This document shows, piece by piece, positions 16,464-27,285 of a stretch of DNA of 64,000 nucleotides. A program made the position numbers and the translations under genes. The notes below the pieces were generated by a model. It had not been told where the DNA came from. It did no database searches and worked only from the letters and a program-made list of their open reading frames with translations. The DNA is from Actinomycetota bacterium (GTDB lineage: Bacteria; Actinomycetota; CADDZG01; JAHWKV01; JAOPZY01): the NCBI GenBank assembly GCA_035765775.1, contig DASTWV010000009.1, positions 62,001 to 126,000 of the forward strand. The letters are read 5' to 3'. The first letter of the stretch is position 1; the number at the start of each line of letters is the position of its first letter.

Positions 16464-17530
16464 CTGTGACCGCACTGATCAGCCTGCTGATCGTCATCGT
16501 GAAGATCGTCATCGTCTTCATGGTGCTCAGTGTGTTGGTGGTGTTCATCGTGTGGTTCGAGCGCAAGGTGGTCGCCCACATGCAGAGCCGGATCGGCCCG
16601 AACCGCTGGGGACCCTACGGCCTGCTCACCAGCCTGGCCGACGGTGTGAAGCTCTTCTTCAAGGAGGGCATCGTGCCCACCACTGCCGACCGGGTCACCT
16701 TCCTGCTGGCGCCCGGGGTCTCGGTGATCGCCGCCTTCCTGGCCTTCGCCCCCATCCCCTTCGGCACCCAGGTGGTGATCTTCCACCGGCACGTCAGCTT
16801 CCAGATCACCGACCTCAACGTCGGGCTGCTGTGGGTGCTGGCGATGGGGTCGCTGGCGGTGTACGGCGTGGTCCTGGCCGGCTGGTCCAGTGGCTCCAAG
16901 TACCCGCTGCTGGGCGGCATCCGCTCCAGCGCCCAGATGATCTCCTACGAGATCGCCCTGTCGCTCTCCCTGGTGCCGGTGGTGATGTCGGCGGGCTCGC
17001 TGTCGCTGCGCTCGATCGTGGCCAAGCAGGGCGGCACCATCGGCCACATCAACTGGTTGGGGCCGCTGGGCAACGTGGGCAAGGCGGTGCCCCACTGGTA
17101 CGTCTTCTACCACCTGCCCGCCTTCCTGATCTTCCTGCTGGCGGGCGTCGCCGAGACCAACCGGCCGCCGTTCGACCTCGCCGAGGCCGACTCCGAGCTG
17201 GTGGGCGGCTACCACACCGAGTACTCCGGCATTAAATTCGCCATGTTCTTCCTGGCTGAGTACCTGCACGTCGTGACCATCTCGGCCGTGGCGGTCCTGC
17301 TGTTCTTCGGCGGGTGGAACGGGGTGCACTTCTCGTTCCTGGGATGGCTGTGGCCGCTGGCGTGGTTCGTGGCTAAGACCTTCTTCTTCGTGTTCTTGTT
17401 CGTGTGGCTGCGGGCGACCCTCCCCCGGCTGCGCTACGACCGCCTGATGGAGGTGGGCTGGAAGGTGCTCATCCCGGCAGCGCTCGCCTGGCTGGTCATC
17501 TCGGGCGCCGCCATGGCAGGAGGTGTCTGA
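16460..17530 (+). CDS. nuoH: NADH-quinone oxidoreductase subunit H
   Basis: A 356-residue membrane subunit with about eight helices that connects quinone chemistry to the proton-pumping arm. Family motifs are [48 protein letters not shown] and [18 protein letters not shown] followed by [19 protein letters not shown]. The ATG at 16460 overlaps nuoG (ATGA). Confidence 0.97.
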   Translation: MTVTALISLLIVIVKIVIVFMVLSVLVVFIVWFERKVVAHMQSRIGPNRWGPYGLLTSLADGVKLFFKEGIVPTTADRVTFLLAPGVSVIAAFLAFAPIPFGTQVVIFHRHVSFQITDLNVGLLWVLAMGSLAVYGVVLAGWSSGSKYPLLGGIRSSAQMISYEIALSLSLVPVVMSAGSLSLRSIVAKQGGTIGHINWLGPLGNVGKAVPHWYVFYHLPAFLIFLLAGVAETNRPPFDLAEADSELVGGYHTEYSGIKFAMFFLAEYLHVVTISAVAVLLFFGGWNGVHFSFLGWLWPLAWFVAKTFFFVFLFVWLRATLPRLRYDRLMEVGWKVLIPAALAWLVISGAAMAGGV

Positions 17531-18150
17531 TGCCGGACAAGCCCGAGAAGCGCCAGAGCGTCCTGACGGCCACCGCGGCCGTGGCCCAGGGTCTGTGGAT
17601 CACGCTGCGCCACCTGGGCCGCAAGCCCATCACCATCCAGTACCCCGAGCAGCACCGGGAGCCGTTCCCCCGCTTCAAGGGGCGCCACGTGCTGGACCGC
17701 CACCCCGACGGCCTGGAGAAGTGCATCGGCTGCGAGCTGTGCGCCGGTGCCTGCCCGGCGGACGCCATCCTGGTGATCGGGGCGGAGAACACCCCGGAGG
17801 AGCGCTACTCGCCCGGGGAGCGCTACGCCCGGGTCTACGAGATCAACTACCTGCGCTGCATCTTCTGCGGGCTGTGTGTCGAGGCGTGCCCCACCGAGGC
17901 CCTGGTGATGTCGCACGCCTACGACCTGTCCGCCGATGCCCGGGACAAGTTCATCTTCACCAAGGAGATGCTGCTGGCCGACGCCCCGCTGCAGCGCCGC
18001 CCGTCGCAGGAGGACCTGGCGGCGGGCGAGGAGGTGGGTGACTTCCGCATCCTGAAGGAGGGCCTCGCCCGGGCCCGGGCACTCAGCGCAGCCGAAGGCG
18101 CAGCGCCGGGCAACACCGGCGGCGATGCCGGGGGTGGTTCGCCGGCGTGA
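17530..18150 (+). CDS. nuoI: NADH-quinone oxidoreductase subunit I
   Basis: A 206-residue ferredoxin-like subunit carrying clusters N6a and N6b. Two eight-cysteine [4Fe-4S] motifs are visible: [12 protein letters not shown] and [12 protein letters not shown], joined by YEINYLR. The ATG at 17530 shares one base with the nuoH stop (TGATG). The tail after residue 165 is Ala/Gly rich and likely disordered. Confidence 0.96.
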   Translation: MPDKPEKRQSVLTATAAVAQGLWITLRHLGRKPITIQYPEQHREPFPRFKGRHVLDRHPDGLEKCIGCELCAGACPADAILVIGAENTPEERYSPGERYARVYEINYLRCIFCGLCVEACPTEALVMSHAYDLSADARDKFIFTKEMLLADAPLQRRPSQEDLAAGEEVGDFRILKEGLARARALSAAEGAAPGNTGGDAGGGSPA

Positions 18151-18683
18151 ACGCCCAGATCGTCGTCTTCATCATCGCGGCCATCGTGGCCATCGGGGCC
18201 GGGATGGCCCTGGTCCTCAGCAAGAACGCGGTGCACGCCGCCCTCTTCCTGGTGGCGGTCCAGCTCGCCCTGGCCATCTTCTTCCTGCTGGAAGGCGCCT
18301 TCTTGGTCTCGGTGCTGCAGATCATCGTGTATGCCGGGGCCATCATGGTGCTCTTCATCTTCGTGGTCATGCTGCTGGGCGTCGACCAGGAGGAGGTCCT
18401 GGTGGAGCCGCTCAGCTACCAGCGCCCCTTCGCCGTCGGGCTGGGCCTCCTGCTGGCCGCCGAGGGCACCTACCTGGCCCTCACCCAGCACATCCACGTG
18501 AGCACCACCTCGGTGGCCGCCGGGGCCACCGGCCTGTCCCGCCCGGTCCCGGGCGAGGGCAACGTGGCGGCGGTGGCCCGCTACCTCTTCACCAGCTGGG
18601 CGCTGCCCTTCGAGGCCACCTCGGTCCTGCTCGTGGTGTCGGTGGTGGGCGTCATGGTGCTGGCCCGGAGGCGCACGGTATGA
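18147..18683 (+). CDS. nuoJ: NADH-quinone oxidoreductase subunit J
   Basis: A 178-residue membrane subunit with five hydrophobic helices. The pi-bulge helix segment [20 protein letters not shown] (third helix) is diagnostic for the family, and the N-terminal [19 protein letters not shown] is also typical. The GTG at 18147 overlaps the nuoI stop. Confidence 0.94.
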   Translation: MNAQIVVFIIAAIVAIGAGMALVLSKNAVHAALFLVAVQLALAIFFLLEGAFLVSVLQIIVYAGAIMVLFIFVVMLLGVDQEEVLVEPLSYQRPFAVGLGLLLAAEGTYLALTQHIHVSTTSVAAGATGLSRPVPGEGNVAAVARYLFTSWALPFEATSVLLVVSVVGVMVLARRRTV

Positions 18684-18693
18684 AGGTGAGCCG

Positions 18694-18999
18694 ATGAAGG
18701 TCCCGGGTGCCGCCTATCTCATCATCTCCGCCCTCCTCTTCACCATCGGCGTGGTGGGCGTGCTGGTACGGCGCAACGTCCTGGTGATGTTCATGTGCAT
18801 CGAGCTCATGCTCAACGCCGTCAACCTCAGCTTCGTGACCTTCGGCCGCATGCTGAAGGGCCTGGACGGCCAGGTGGCGGTCTTCTTCGTGCTCGTCGTG
18901 GCGGCCGCCGAGGTCGTGGTGGGCCTGGCGATCATCGTGGCGATCTTCCGCCGCCGGGCCTCGGCCGACGCCGACCAGATCAGCCTGCTCAAGTGGTGA
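18694..18999 (+). CDS. nuoK: NADH-quinone oxidoreductase subunit K
   Basis: A 101-residue subunit with three helices. It has the conserved membrane glutamate in [17 protein letters not shown] and the second Glu in [19 protein letters not shown], both needed for proton translocation in the family. It starts 10 bases after nuoJ with a GGTGAG-like ribosome binding site. Confidence 0.95.
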   Translation: MKVPGAAYLIISALLFTIGVVGVLVRRNVLVMFMCIELMLNAVNLSFVTFGRMLKGLDGQVAVFFVLVVAAAEVVVGLAIIVAIFRRRASADADQISLLKW

Positions 19000-19006
19000 C
19001 CCTCCC

Positions 19007-20911
19007 ATGAGCCAGGCCGTGTGGATCCCGGCCCTGCCCCTCGCGGGCGCGGCCATCCTGTTGGTGTTCGGCAAGCGCCTGGCCAAGTTGGCCGGCATCC
19101 TGGCGACCCTGCTGGTCGCCTCATCCTTCGTCGTCGCCATCACGGTGGCGGCGGACCTCGCCAAGCGGGCGGCCGAGAACCGGGTGGTCGTCCAGAACAG
19201 CTTCTCGTGGGTGGTGGCCGCCGGACTGAGGGTCTCGGTGGCCTTCCGCATCGACCAGCTCACCGTAGTGATGCTGCTGGTGGTGACCGGCGTGGGCAGC
19301 CTCATCCACCTGTACGCCATCGGGTACATGGCCCACGACCCGCGCAAGGGCCGGTTCTTCGCCTACCTCAACCTGTTCGCCTTCTCGATGCTGATCCTGG
19401 TGATGGCCGACAACTTCCTCCTGATGTTCGCCGGATGGGAGCTGGTGGGCCTGTGCTCCTACCTCTTGGTCTCGTTCTGGCACGAGCGGCCCTCGGCCGC
19501 CGCCGCCGGCAAGAAGGCGTTCATCACCACCCGCATCGGCGACCTGGGGTTCATCATCGGCCTGTTCGCCATCTTCAAAGTCTTCGGCAGCCTGAACTTC
19601 GCCCAGGTCTTCTCGGCGGCCGCCGCCCACGGGGCGCCGCAGTACTGGACCACGGCCATCCCTCTGCTGCTGTTCTGTGGGGCGGTGGGCAAGAGCGCGC
19701 AGATCCCGCTCTACGTCTGGCTCCCCGACGCCATGGAGGGCCCCACGCCGGTGTCCGCCCTGATCCATGCCGCCACCATGGTCACCGCCGGGGTCTACCT
19801 GGTGGCCCGGGCGCACGTGCTGTTCGAGGCATCACACGCCGCCGGGGTGATCGTGACCGGCATCGGCATCGCCACCGCGCTCTTCGCCGCCACCATGGCC
19901 ATCACCGAGGACGACATCAAGCGGGTCCTGGCCTACTCCACCATCTCGCAGCTGGGCTACATGTTCGCCGGGGTCGGGATCGGCGCGCTCTACCACTCGG
20001 CGGTGGCCTACGAGTCCGGCATCTTCCATCTGGTCACGCACGCCTTCTTCAAGGCCCTGCTGTTCCTCGCGGCGGGCTCGGTGATGCACGGGATGCACGA
20101 CCGCACCGACATGAAGCAGATGGGCGGGCTGCTGAAGAAGATGCCCGTGACTGCCGTCACCTTCATGATCGGCGGCCTGGCACTGGCCGGCATCCCGCCC
20201 TTCGCCGGCTTCTGGTCCAAGGACGCCATCCTGGGCCAGGCCTGGGTGCACGGGGACTACGTGGTCTGGGCGGTGGGCATCCTGGCCGCCATCTGCACCG
20301 CCTTCTACGTCGGCCGGCAGATCTTCATGACCTTCCTCGGCCGCTCCCGGGTGCCCAAGGAGATCCATCCCCACGAGGCTCCCTCGACCATGACGATCCC
20401 GCTCATGGCCCTCGCCGTGCTGGCCACCGTGGGCGGGGCGCTCGGGCTCAGCGAGGGCGGGTTCCTCTACAAGTGGCTGGACCCGGTCTTCACCGAGCCC
20501 GGTGCCAAGGCAGTCCCCTCGCCCACCGTGCTGCTGGCCGGGGGGGCGGTCGCCCTGGCGGTCATCGGCCTGGCGGCGGCGTTCCGCTACTACCTGCAGG
20601 ACGGCTACCTCGAGCGCCGCCAGCGGGCGACGGCGCACCTGGGGTGGCTGCGCACCCTGCTGAAGCGCAAGTACTACGTGGACGAGATCTACGGCGGGGT
20701 GTTCGTCCGCCCGGCTCTCGGTCTCGCCACCTTCGCCGCCGAGTTCGACCGGGTGGTCATCGACGGGGCGGTGATGGGCACCGCCCACCTCATCGGCCTG
20801 GTGGCCTCCTACGGCCGGCGCATCCAGACCGGGTTCGTCCGGCGCTACGTGATGACGATGCTGGGCGGCGCCGTCGTGGTGGTGGCCATCCTGTTGCGGG
20901 TGCGAGGGTGA
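19007..20911 (+). CDS. nuoL: NADH-quinone oxidoreductase subunit L
   Basis: A 634-residue antiporter-like proton-pumping subunit at the distal end of the membrane arm. Characteristic segments include LMFAGWELVGLCSYLLVSFW with the channel Glu, PLYVWLPDAMEGPTPVSALI, HAATMVTAGVYLVAR, the broken-helix lysines in EDDIKRVLAYSTISQLGYM, and THAFFKALLFLAAGSVMHG. The C-terminal horizontal helix region with RKYYVDEIYGGVFV-like sequence is present. It is a full-length family member. Confidence 0.96.
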   Translation: MSQAVWIPALPLAGAAILLVFGKRLAKLAGILATLLVASSFVVAITVAADLAKRAAENRVVVQNSFSWVVAAGLRVSVAFRIDQLTVVMLLVVTGVGSLIHLYAIGYMAHDPRKGRFFAYLNLFAFSMLILVMADNFLLMFAGWELVGLCSYLLVSFWHERPSAAAAGKKAFITTRIGDLGFIIGLFAIFKVFGSLNFAQVFSAAAAHGAPQYWTTAIPLLLFCGAVGKSAQIPLYVWLPDAMEGPTPVSALIHAATMVTAGVYLVARAHVLFEASHAAGVIVTGIGIATALFAATMAITEDDIKRVLAYSTISQLGYMFAGVGIGALYHSAVAYESGIFHLVTHAFFKALLFLAAGSVMHGMHDRTDMKQMGGLLKKMPVTAVTFMIGGLALAGIPPFAGFWSKDAILGQAWVHGDYVVWAVGILAAICTAFYVGRQIFMTFLGRSRVPKEIHPHEAPSTMTIPLMALAVLATVGGALGLSEGGFLYKWLDPVFTEPGAKAVPSPTVLLAGGAVALAVIGLAAAFRYYLQDGYLERRQRATAHLGWLRTLLKRKYYVDEIYGGVFVRPALGLATFAAEFDRVVIDGAVMGTAHLIGLVASYGRRIQTGFVRRYVMTMLGGAVVVVAILLRVRG

Positions 20912-20936
20912 TGCGGGTGATGCGGGTGATGCCCTT
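20910..20936 (+). repeat. 9-bp tandem repeat in nuoL-nuoM spacer
   Basis: The word GATGCGGGT occurs twice in a row with a partial third copy, directly after the nuoL stop. It creates three ATG triplets out of frame with nuoM, whose ATG is at 20937. This may tune ribosome re-initiation or be neutral slippage. Confidence 0.8.
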
Positions 20937-22489
<1,553 letters not shown>

Positions 22490-22493
<4 letters not shown>

Positions 22494-23965
22494 TCGCGTC
22501 GGTTGCCCACCTGCCGATTCCCGGGGCCACCTTCCGGGCGGTCGGGCCCGAGATCATCCTGGCGGGCGGCGCCATGGTCACCCTGGTGGTGGGGGCGTCG
22601 TTCACGAAGAAGCGCCCCGGCGCCCTGGCGGGCATGAGCCTGATCCTCCTGGCGGCTGCCGGCGTGGTGGCGCTGCTGGGGATCGGCCATACCCAGGGGG
22701 CCTACGACAACCGGATCGCCCTCGACGGCTTCGCCGTCTTCTTCAAGGTGCTCCTGGTGGCGGTGGCGGCGGTGGGCATCGCCGCCTCGTACGGCTACCT
22801 GAAGGACGAGAACGGGCCGCAGCCCGAGTTCTATGCCCTCCTGCTGTTCGCCACCGCGGGCATGATGCTCATGGCCTCGGCGGGCGACCTCATCGTGGTC
22901 TTCGTCGCCCTGGAGACGTTCTCCTTGGCGTTCTACGTGCTGGCGGCGTTCCGGCGGAACCGGCGGGACTCCCAGGAGGCGTCGTTCAAGTACTTCCTCA
23001 CCGGGTCGTTCTCCTCGGCCTTCTTGCTGTACGGCATCGCGCTCACCTACGGGGCACTGGGCACCACCCGCCTGATCGGGCTGGGTGCCCTCCACAGCTT
23101 GCCGCACAAGGGGTTGCTCCCCGCCGGCCTCGCCCTGGTGATCGTGGGCCTGGCCTTCAAGGTGGCGGCGGTGCCGTTCCACATGTGGACCCCGGACGCC
23201 TACGACGGTGCCCCGGCGCCCATCTCCGGCTTCCTGGCGGCGGGGTCGAAGATCGCCGGCTATGCCGTGCTGCTGCGCCTGTTGACCAGTGCCTTCCCCC
23301 TGATGCAGGCCCAGTGGCGCCCGGCGGTGGTCACGCTGGCCGTGGTGACCATGGCCGTCGGCAGCATCCTCGCCGTGGTCCAGACCAACGTGAAGCGCAT
23401 GCTGGCCTACTCCTCGATCGCCCACTCCGGCTTCCTGCTGATCGGCGTCGCCGCCGCCAGCCCCCGGGGTGTGTCCAGCTCGCTGTTCTACCTGGTGGCG
23501 TACGCCTTCACCGTGCTGGGGTCGTTCGCCGTGGTGTACGCCATCGGCGGCACCGGCGAGCAGCACATCCGCCTGGACGACTACCGGGGCCTCGCCCACC
23601 GGCGGCCGTGGATGGCGGTGGCGCTGACGGTGATGCTGCTGTCGCTGGCCGGCATCCCACCGACGCTCGGCTTCTGGGCCAAGTTCGAGGTCTTCGGGGC
23701 CGGCATCTCGGCGGGCCTGACGCCGGCGGTGGTGGTCGGCGTGCTGTCCAGCGCCATTGCGGCGTTCTTCTACCTCCGGCTGGTGAGCATGATGTTCCTC
23801 GAGGACGCCCCGGGCGAGGAGGGCGGCTGGGCGCCGGCCCCGGCGTCGGGCTCGCTGTCGGCCCTGGGCCTGTCCGTCGGCGTGGCGTCGCTGGCGGTGA
23901 TCGTGGTGGGCCTGGCGCCTCAGTGGCTGCTGAACCTGGCCGGCAAGGCGACGTTCCTGCACTGA
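22490..23965 (+). CDS. nuoN: NADH-quinone oxidoreductase subunit N
   Basis: A 491-residue third antiporter-like subunit. Typical motifs are LIVVFVALETFSLAFYVLAA with the conserved Glu, EASFKYFLTGSFSSAFLLYG, AAVPFHMWTPDAYDGAPAPI, QTNVKRMLAYSSIAHSGFLL and LSLAGIPPTLGFWAKFEVF. The GTG at 22490 overlaps nuoM. It is the last gene of the operon; only 43 bases separate it from a convergent gene, and no strong terminator hairpin is visible there. Confidence 0.96.
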
Positions 23966-24008
23966 TTGCCCTGGCCCTTACTTCTGCCAGGAGCGTTCTG
24001 GGGAGCCC

Positions 24009-24755
24009 CTACTCGGGCCAGCCGTCTTCCCGCAGCTTGGCTCGCAGCGGCGTCTCGACGCAGGCGGGGTTGCGGTCGATGTAGATCTTCGCCTGCTCCT
24101 GGAGGCTCTTCGGCAGCTCGGCCAGGTACCGGTAGGCGTTGTCGACGCTGAACGGGCGCCCGGTGTGGTCCTGGAAGTTGGACGGTAGCTCGGCCCAGAT
24201 GACGCAGTCCACGCCGATCTCCTTGGCCCACTCCTTCACAGGCTCGGCCATGGCCATGTGGAGGCGGGCCCGGTGGCGGTTCTCCTTCACGTCCACGAAG
24301 CCGATCCGCTTGGGGTTCGAGCTGCCCTCGCGGCGCATGAGGTCCACGATGGCGGCGTCCAGGTCGTTGCGCCGGCTGCGCGCCCACAGGGTGGGCACCG
24401 GGACGCCGTGCTCGGGGTCGATGACCGGGATCAGCCGGCAGTCCACCGCCACCCGGGAGAACTCGACCGGCACTTCGGGGCCGCCCTCGGAGAACGCCGA
24501 TTCGGGATGCTCCTCGTCCTCGCAGACCAGCGGGAGGTTGCCCGGGTCCCAGGCCAGGGCGCCCCAGGACATCACGACAATGGATTTCGGCAGCTTGAAG
24601 TAGTCGTCGCCCACGTCCGGACCGTGGAGGTCGGCGAAGCGCTCGGCTTTCGGGTCGGCCTCCATGTCGGGGCCGAAGAAATTCTGGTCGGTGAGCCGGC
24701 TGGGGAACGGCCGCAGGGCCTGCTTCTTGCGCTCAATCTCGTCGTCGTCGTCCAT
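24009..24755 (-). CDS. Conserved hypothetical protein (SWGALAWDPG type)
   Basis: A 248-residue soluble protein with a very acidic start (MDDDDE). I cannot name a family with certainty. The segment VVMSWGALAWDPGNLPL, then PVEFSRVAVDCRLIPVI, VPTLWARSRRNDLDAAI, IWAELPSNFQDHTG and YRYLAELPKSL recall a conserved group of uncharacterised proteins from proteobacteria and actinobacteria whose N-terminus reads SWGSLIWDPG. There is one Cys in CVIWAEL and a late conserved-looking RNPACVETPLRAKLRE. No signal peptide or helix for the membrane. It is convergent with the nuo operon and preceded by a perfect 16-bp palindrome. Confidence 0.7.
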   Translation of the reverse strand: MDDDDEIERKKQALRPFPSRLTDQNFFGPDMEADPKAERFADLHGPDVGDDYFKLPKSIVVMSWGALAWDPGNLPLVCEDEEHPESAFSEGGPEVPVEFSRVAVDCRLIPVIDPEHGVPVPTLWARSRRNDLDAAIVDLMRREGSSNPKRIGFVDVKENRHRARLHMAMAEPVKEWAKEIGVDCVIWAELPSNFQDHTGRPFSVDNAYRYLAELPKSLQEQAKIYIDRNPACVETPLRAKLREDGWPE

Positions 24756-24786
24756 GCTTCGAGCCTATCACTGGCCCCCGGGGATG

Positions 24787-24802
24787 CCTCCCGATCGGGA
24801 GG
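24787..24802 (-). promoter_or_regulatory. Perfect 16-bp palindrome upstream of hypothetical gene
   Basis: CCTCCCGATCGGGAGG reads the same on both strands and lies 32 bases upstream of the start at 24755. A TAGGCT word on the minus strand (24762-24767) could be a -10 box, which would place the -35 region at the edge of the palindrome. It may be an operator for a dimeric repressor. It could also fold as an RNA hairpin. Confidence 0.4.
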
Positions 24803-24874
24803 GCGACCCGGCCTAAACTCCCGCACTGCTCCTGCCGATAGTCCACCGGCACCAAGAAGCGGCCGACGCCAACG

Positions 24875-25864
24875 TCAAGGCCGGGTAGTCCCCTCCTCGG
24901 GGAGGTCGTGGCTCCGGTGGTGACCCTGGCGGAGCGGTAGGACCCGCGTCGGCGTGACCACCGTGTCCCGGTACTCGCCCCTCGGCAGGTGGGCACCCGG
25001 CCACACGATGCACCGCTCCAGGTGCGAGCCGGCGGCGACCGTCGCCCGCCGGCCGACGACGCTGTGGCGCAGGTCGACGTCGTCGGCAGTCGCGCCTTCG
25101 CCCACGTAGGCCATCACGTCCCAGCGCTCGCACGCCTCACCCACCGCCGAGGCGGCGAGCTTCGGGTCCCGCATGCCGGCCAGGACATCGAGGTTGGCCT
25201 GCAGGTGGTCCAGCGGGGCGGCAATGTCCAGCCAGTAGCCGTCCCATTCCACGGCCGCCAGTCCCTGGTGGGCGGTGACCAGGGGAGTCATCACCGTCTC
25301 GTAGAGGCCGGACGGCCCGGCGGGGATCGTGTCCAGGACCGAGGGCTCGAACACCGCCAGGCCGCCGTAGCGGTGCCCGGAACGGACCTGCTCCCGGCGG
25401 TCGACGAGGTCGATGACCCAGCTCTCCTCCAGGACGAAGTCGGCGGCATCCTCCACCGGGATTGCCAGGAGGGTGGCGGGCGACCGGGCGGAGCGGTGGG
25501 CTTCAACCAGGCGCTCGACCGGGAAGTCGGTGGCGACATCGGCATTGGCCACGAGGAAGGCGGCGGTGAGCTCGTTTCTCAGTGCCCGCAGGGCTCCAGC
25601 CGTGCCCAGCGGCTCGCTGCCCTCGTCGGAGACCGAGATCGTCATCGCCCGCCGGGAGCTCTCCCGCCCGACGGCCTCCCGCACCAAGTCGGCCCCCTCG
25701 CCGTGGGTGTTGACCCAGGCATGGTCGACGCCCGCCTGCTCCAGGGCGGCGAGCAGCCAGACGAGCTGGGGGGCGTCCAGGGTGGGGAGCAGGGCCTTCG
25801 GCCGCTCGGGGGTGAGCGGGGCCATCCGGGAACCCAGGCCCGCGGCCAGGACAACAGCCAGCAT
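24875..25864 (-). CDS. NDP-sugar nucleotidyltransferase
   Basis: A 329-residue enzyme of the nucleotidyltransferase superfamily that joins a sugar-1-phosphate to an NTP. The N-terminal signature LAAGLGSRMAPLTPERPKAL (residues 6-25) supplies the pyrophosphorylase loop, followed by ANADVATDFP with the metal-binding Asp and GGLAVFEPSVLDTIP. The C-terminal 80 residues contain left-handed beta-helix-like steps (VDLRHSVVGRRATVAAGSHL). The best matches by memory are mannose-1-phosphate guanylyltransferase or MurNAc-1-phosphate uridylyltransferase types; substrate cannot be decided. It stands alone, upstream of the hypothetical gene. Confidence 0.82.
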   Translation of the reverse strand: MLAVVLAAGLGSRMAPLTPERPKALLPTLDAPQLVWLLAALEQAGVDHAWVNTHGEGADLVREAVGRESSRRAMTISVSDEGSEPLGTAGALRALRNELTAAFLVANADVATDFPVERLVEAHRSARSPATLLAIPVEDAADFVLEESWVIDLVDRREQVRSGHRYGGLAVFEPSVLDTIPAGPSGLYETVMTPLVTAHQGLAAVEWDGYWLDIAAPLDHLQANLDVLAGMRDPKLAASAVGEACERWDVMAYVGEGATADDVDLRHSVVGRRATVAAGSHLERCIVWPGAHLPRGEYRDTVVTPTRVLPLRQGHHRSHDLPEEGTTRP

Positions 25865-25923
25865 CGGGCGATCTTACAAAGGTGTTGTCCCGCCGGTCAC
25901 CCTGAGGCTGTGGCGCCGCTGCC

Positions 25924-26412
25924 CTACCGGTAGTTGGTGAACTGCAGCGGGATCCCGAAGTCCCCCTCCTTGAGGGCCTTGATCACCGCCTGGAGGTCAT
26001 CCCGGGACTTGCCGGTGACCCGGAGCTGCTCACCTTGGACCTGCGACTGGACCCGGACCGGGAGGCCCTTGATGAACTTGTTGAGCTCCCGGGCCTTCTC
26101 CTCGCTGATGCCCTGCACCAGCGTGATCTTCTGGCGGTAGGTGCTCCCGGCCGCGGGCTCGATCTTGCCCTCCTGCAGCGCCTTGAGCGAGACGTTTCGG
26201 CGCACCATCTTGTCCTTCAGCACGTCGAGTGCGGCCTCCACCCGGCCCTCGGAGTTGGCCCGGATCTCGATGACCGGGTCGGTGTGGTCCACCTCGGTGC
26301 CGGTGTTCTTGAAATCGAAGCGGGTGGCGATCTCGCGCCGGGTCTGGTCGAGGGCGTTGCGCACCTCCTGCGCGTCGACCTCGCTCACGACGTCAAACGA
26401 TGCCTGGGCCAT
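25924..26412 (-). CDS. YajQ family cyclic-di-GMP/nucleotide-binding protein
   Basis: A 162-residue YajQ/UPF0234 protein, the normal size. It has the family start ASFDVVSEVDAQEVRNALDQ, then REIATRFDFKNTGTEV, VRRNVSLKALQEGKIEPA, and LPVRVQSQVQGEQLRVTGKS plus the ending KEGDFGIPLQFTNYR. YajQ members bind cyclic di-GMP in Xanthomonas and act with transcription factors; in other bacteria the role is unsettled. It reads toward the nucleotidyltransferase and stands back to back with the tRNA gene. Confidence 0.93.
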   Translation of the reverse strand: MAQASFDVVSEVDAQEVRNALDQTRREIATRFDFKNTGTEVDHTDPVIEIRANSEGRVEAALDVLKDKMVRRNVSLKALQEGKIEPAAGSTYRQKITLVQGISEEKARELNKFIKGLPVRVQSQVQGEQLRVTGKSRDDLQAVIKALKEGDFGIPLQFTNYR

Positions 26413-26480
26413 GGGCCGTATCCTAGTGGGAGGCCGAGTGGGGGTCGGGCGCGTGCTGGTGCGTTACCCTGCTGGCCGAC

Positions 26481-26562
26481 GGTGGGATACCCAAGTGGCC
26501 AAAGGGAGCGGTCTGTAAAATCGTTGGCTCAGCCTTCCAAGGTTCGAATCCTTGTCCCACCA
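26481..26562 (+). tRNA. tRNA-Tyr (GTA)
   Basis: An 82-base class II tRNA. The acceptor stem GGTGGGA pairs with TCCCACC (26555-26561), and A at 26562 is the discriminator. The anticodon loop CTGTAAA contains GTA, which reads Tyr codons. The long variable arm and the T arm CAAGG-TTCGAAT-CCTTG fit bacterial tRNA-Tyr. The next bases are CCG, so CCA is not encoded and must be added enzymatically. Confidence 0.95.
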
Positions 26563-26610
26563 CCGAGTTGCACCCAAGGCCGCTAGAGGTCCGTTGTCCC
26601 TGGTGGCTGA

Positions 26611-26660
26611 TCTTTTGTGCATGACTGAACAGCATATACGTGTTCAGATCGACAAAAAAG
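26611..26660. repeat. Dispersed palindromic element, copy 1
   Basis: The core is a 7-bp perfect inverted repeat, CTGAACA (26625-26631) and TGTTCAG (26641-26647), with a 9-base spacer, followed by ATCGACAAAAAAG. A clearly related copy lies at 57950-57996 with the same core length and the same flanking ATCGACA-like word. Both copies are in gaps between convergent transcripts, here between tRNA-Tyr and the ankyrin gene. It may be a REP-like element or a two-way terminator. Confidence 0.6.
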
Positions 26661-26679
26661 GTTGGCGGGCCTCGATCCT

Positions 26680-27285
26680 TTAGCCCTCCCGGCTGAGCAA
26701 CGCCCGGATCTCGGCCAGCTGCGCCCGGGCCGCCGGGGATCCCGAGCCGCCCCGGCCGGTGGTCCTGGTGGCGAGGTCCCCGGGCGTCGAGCCATGCTTG
26801 TTGCGCAGCGAGGTGTCGGCCCCGCCCTCGAGCAGAGCGGCGACTGCCGCGGCGCACCTCGTACGCACCGCCCGGTGCAGGGGGGAGGCCCCACCCTTGT
26901 CCTGGGCATCGGGGTCGGCGCCTGCGGCGAGCAGCCGCTCGACGGTGGCCCGTTGTGCTTCATGGTCCCAGAGCGCCGACCCCGGCTGGCCGTCGGCGGC
27001 GTAGTGCAGGGGCTGCGCCCCGCGCCGGTTGCGGGCCCCCACCTCCGCACCGCACGCCACCAGGTCCGAAACCATCGTGACCCGGTACCCGGCGGCGGCA
27101 ATGTGGAGCCCGGTGTCGCCCCGGTAGAGCTGGTGGCGGATGGCCTCGAGGAACGCCTCGCTGGTGGACGAAGCCATGGCCAGCTCCGGAGTCTCGACAA
27201 GGAGGGCCGAAACGGCTGCGTGATCCCCGGTAACGATCGCCGCGATCATGTGGTCATACTTGGGTGTGGATCGCCGGTTAGCCAT
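26680..27285 (-). CDS. Ankyrin-repeat protein
   Basis: A 201-residue soluble protein made largely of ankyrin repeats, which bind other proteins. Recognisable repeat cores are GDTGLHIAAAGYRV with LVACGAEVGARNR, AQPLHYAADG, VERLLAAGADPDAQDKGG and ASPLHRAVRTRCAAAV with LLEGGADTSLRNKHGSTP, so four to five units from residue about 20 to 180. The start ATG at 27285 gives MANRRST; longer upstream frames overlap a divergent gene and are rejected. No enzyme domain is attached. The partner is unknown. Its start overlaps that of the divergent lipoprotein gene, suggesting tight or mutually exclusive expression. Confidence 0.85.
   Translation of the reverse strand: MANRRSTPKYDHMIAAIVTGDHAAVSALLVETPELAMASSTSEAFLEAIRHQLYRGDTGLHIAAAGYRVTMVSDLVACGAEVGARNRRGAQPLHYAADGQPGSALWDHEAQRATVERLLAAGADPDAQDKGGASPLHRAVRTRCAAAVAALLEGGADTSLRNKHGSTPGDLATRTTGRGGSGSPAARAQLAEIRALLSREG

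Noticed and set aside
13677-16475. Very long open frame (932 codons) on the minus strand
   Set aside because: It is antisense to nuoG, has no family motifs, and is explained by GC-rich third positions of the real gene.
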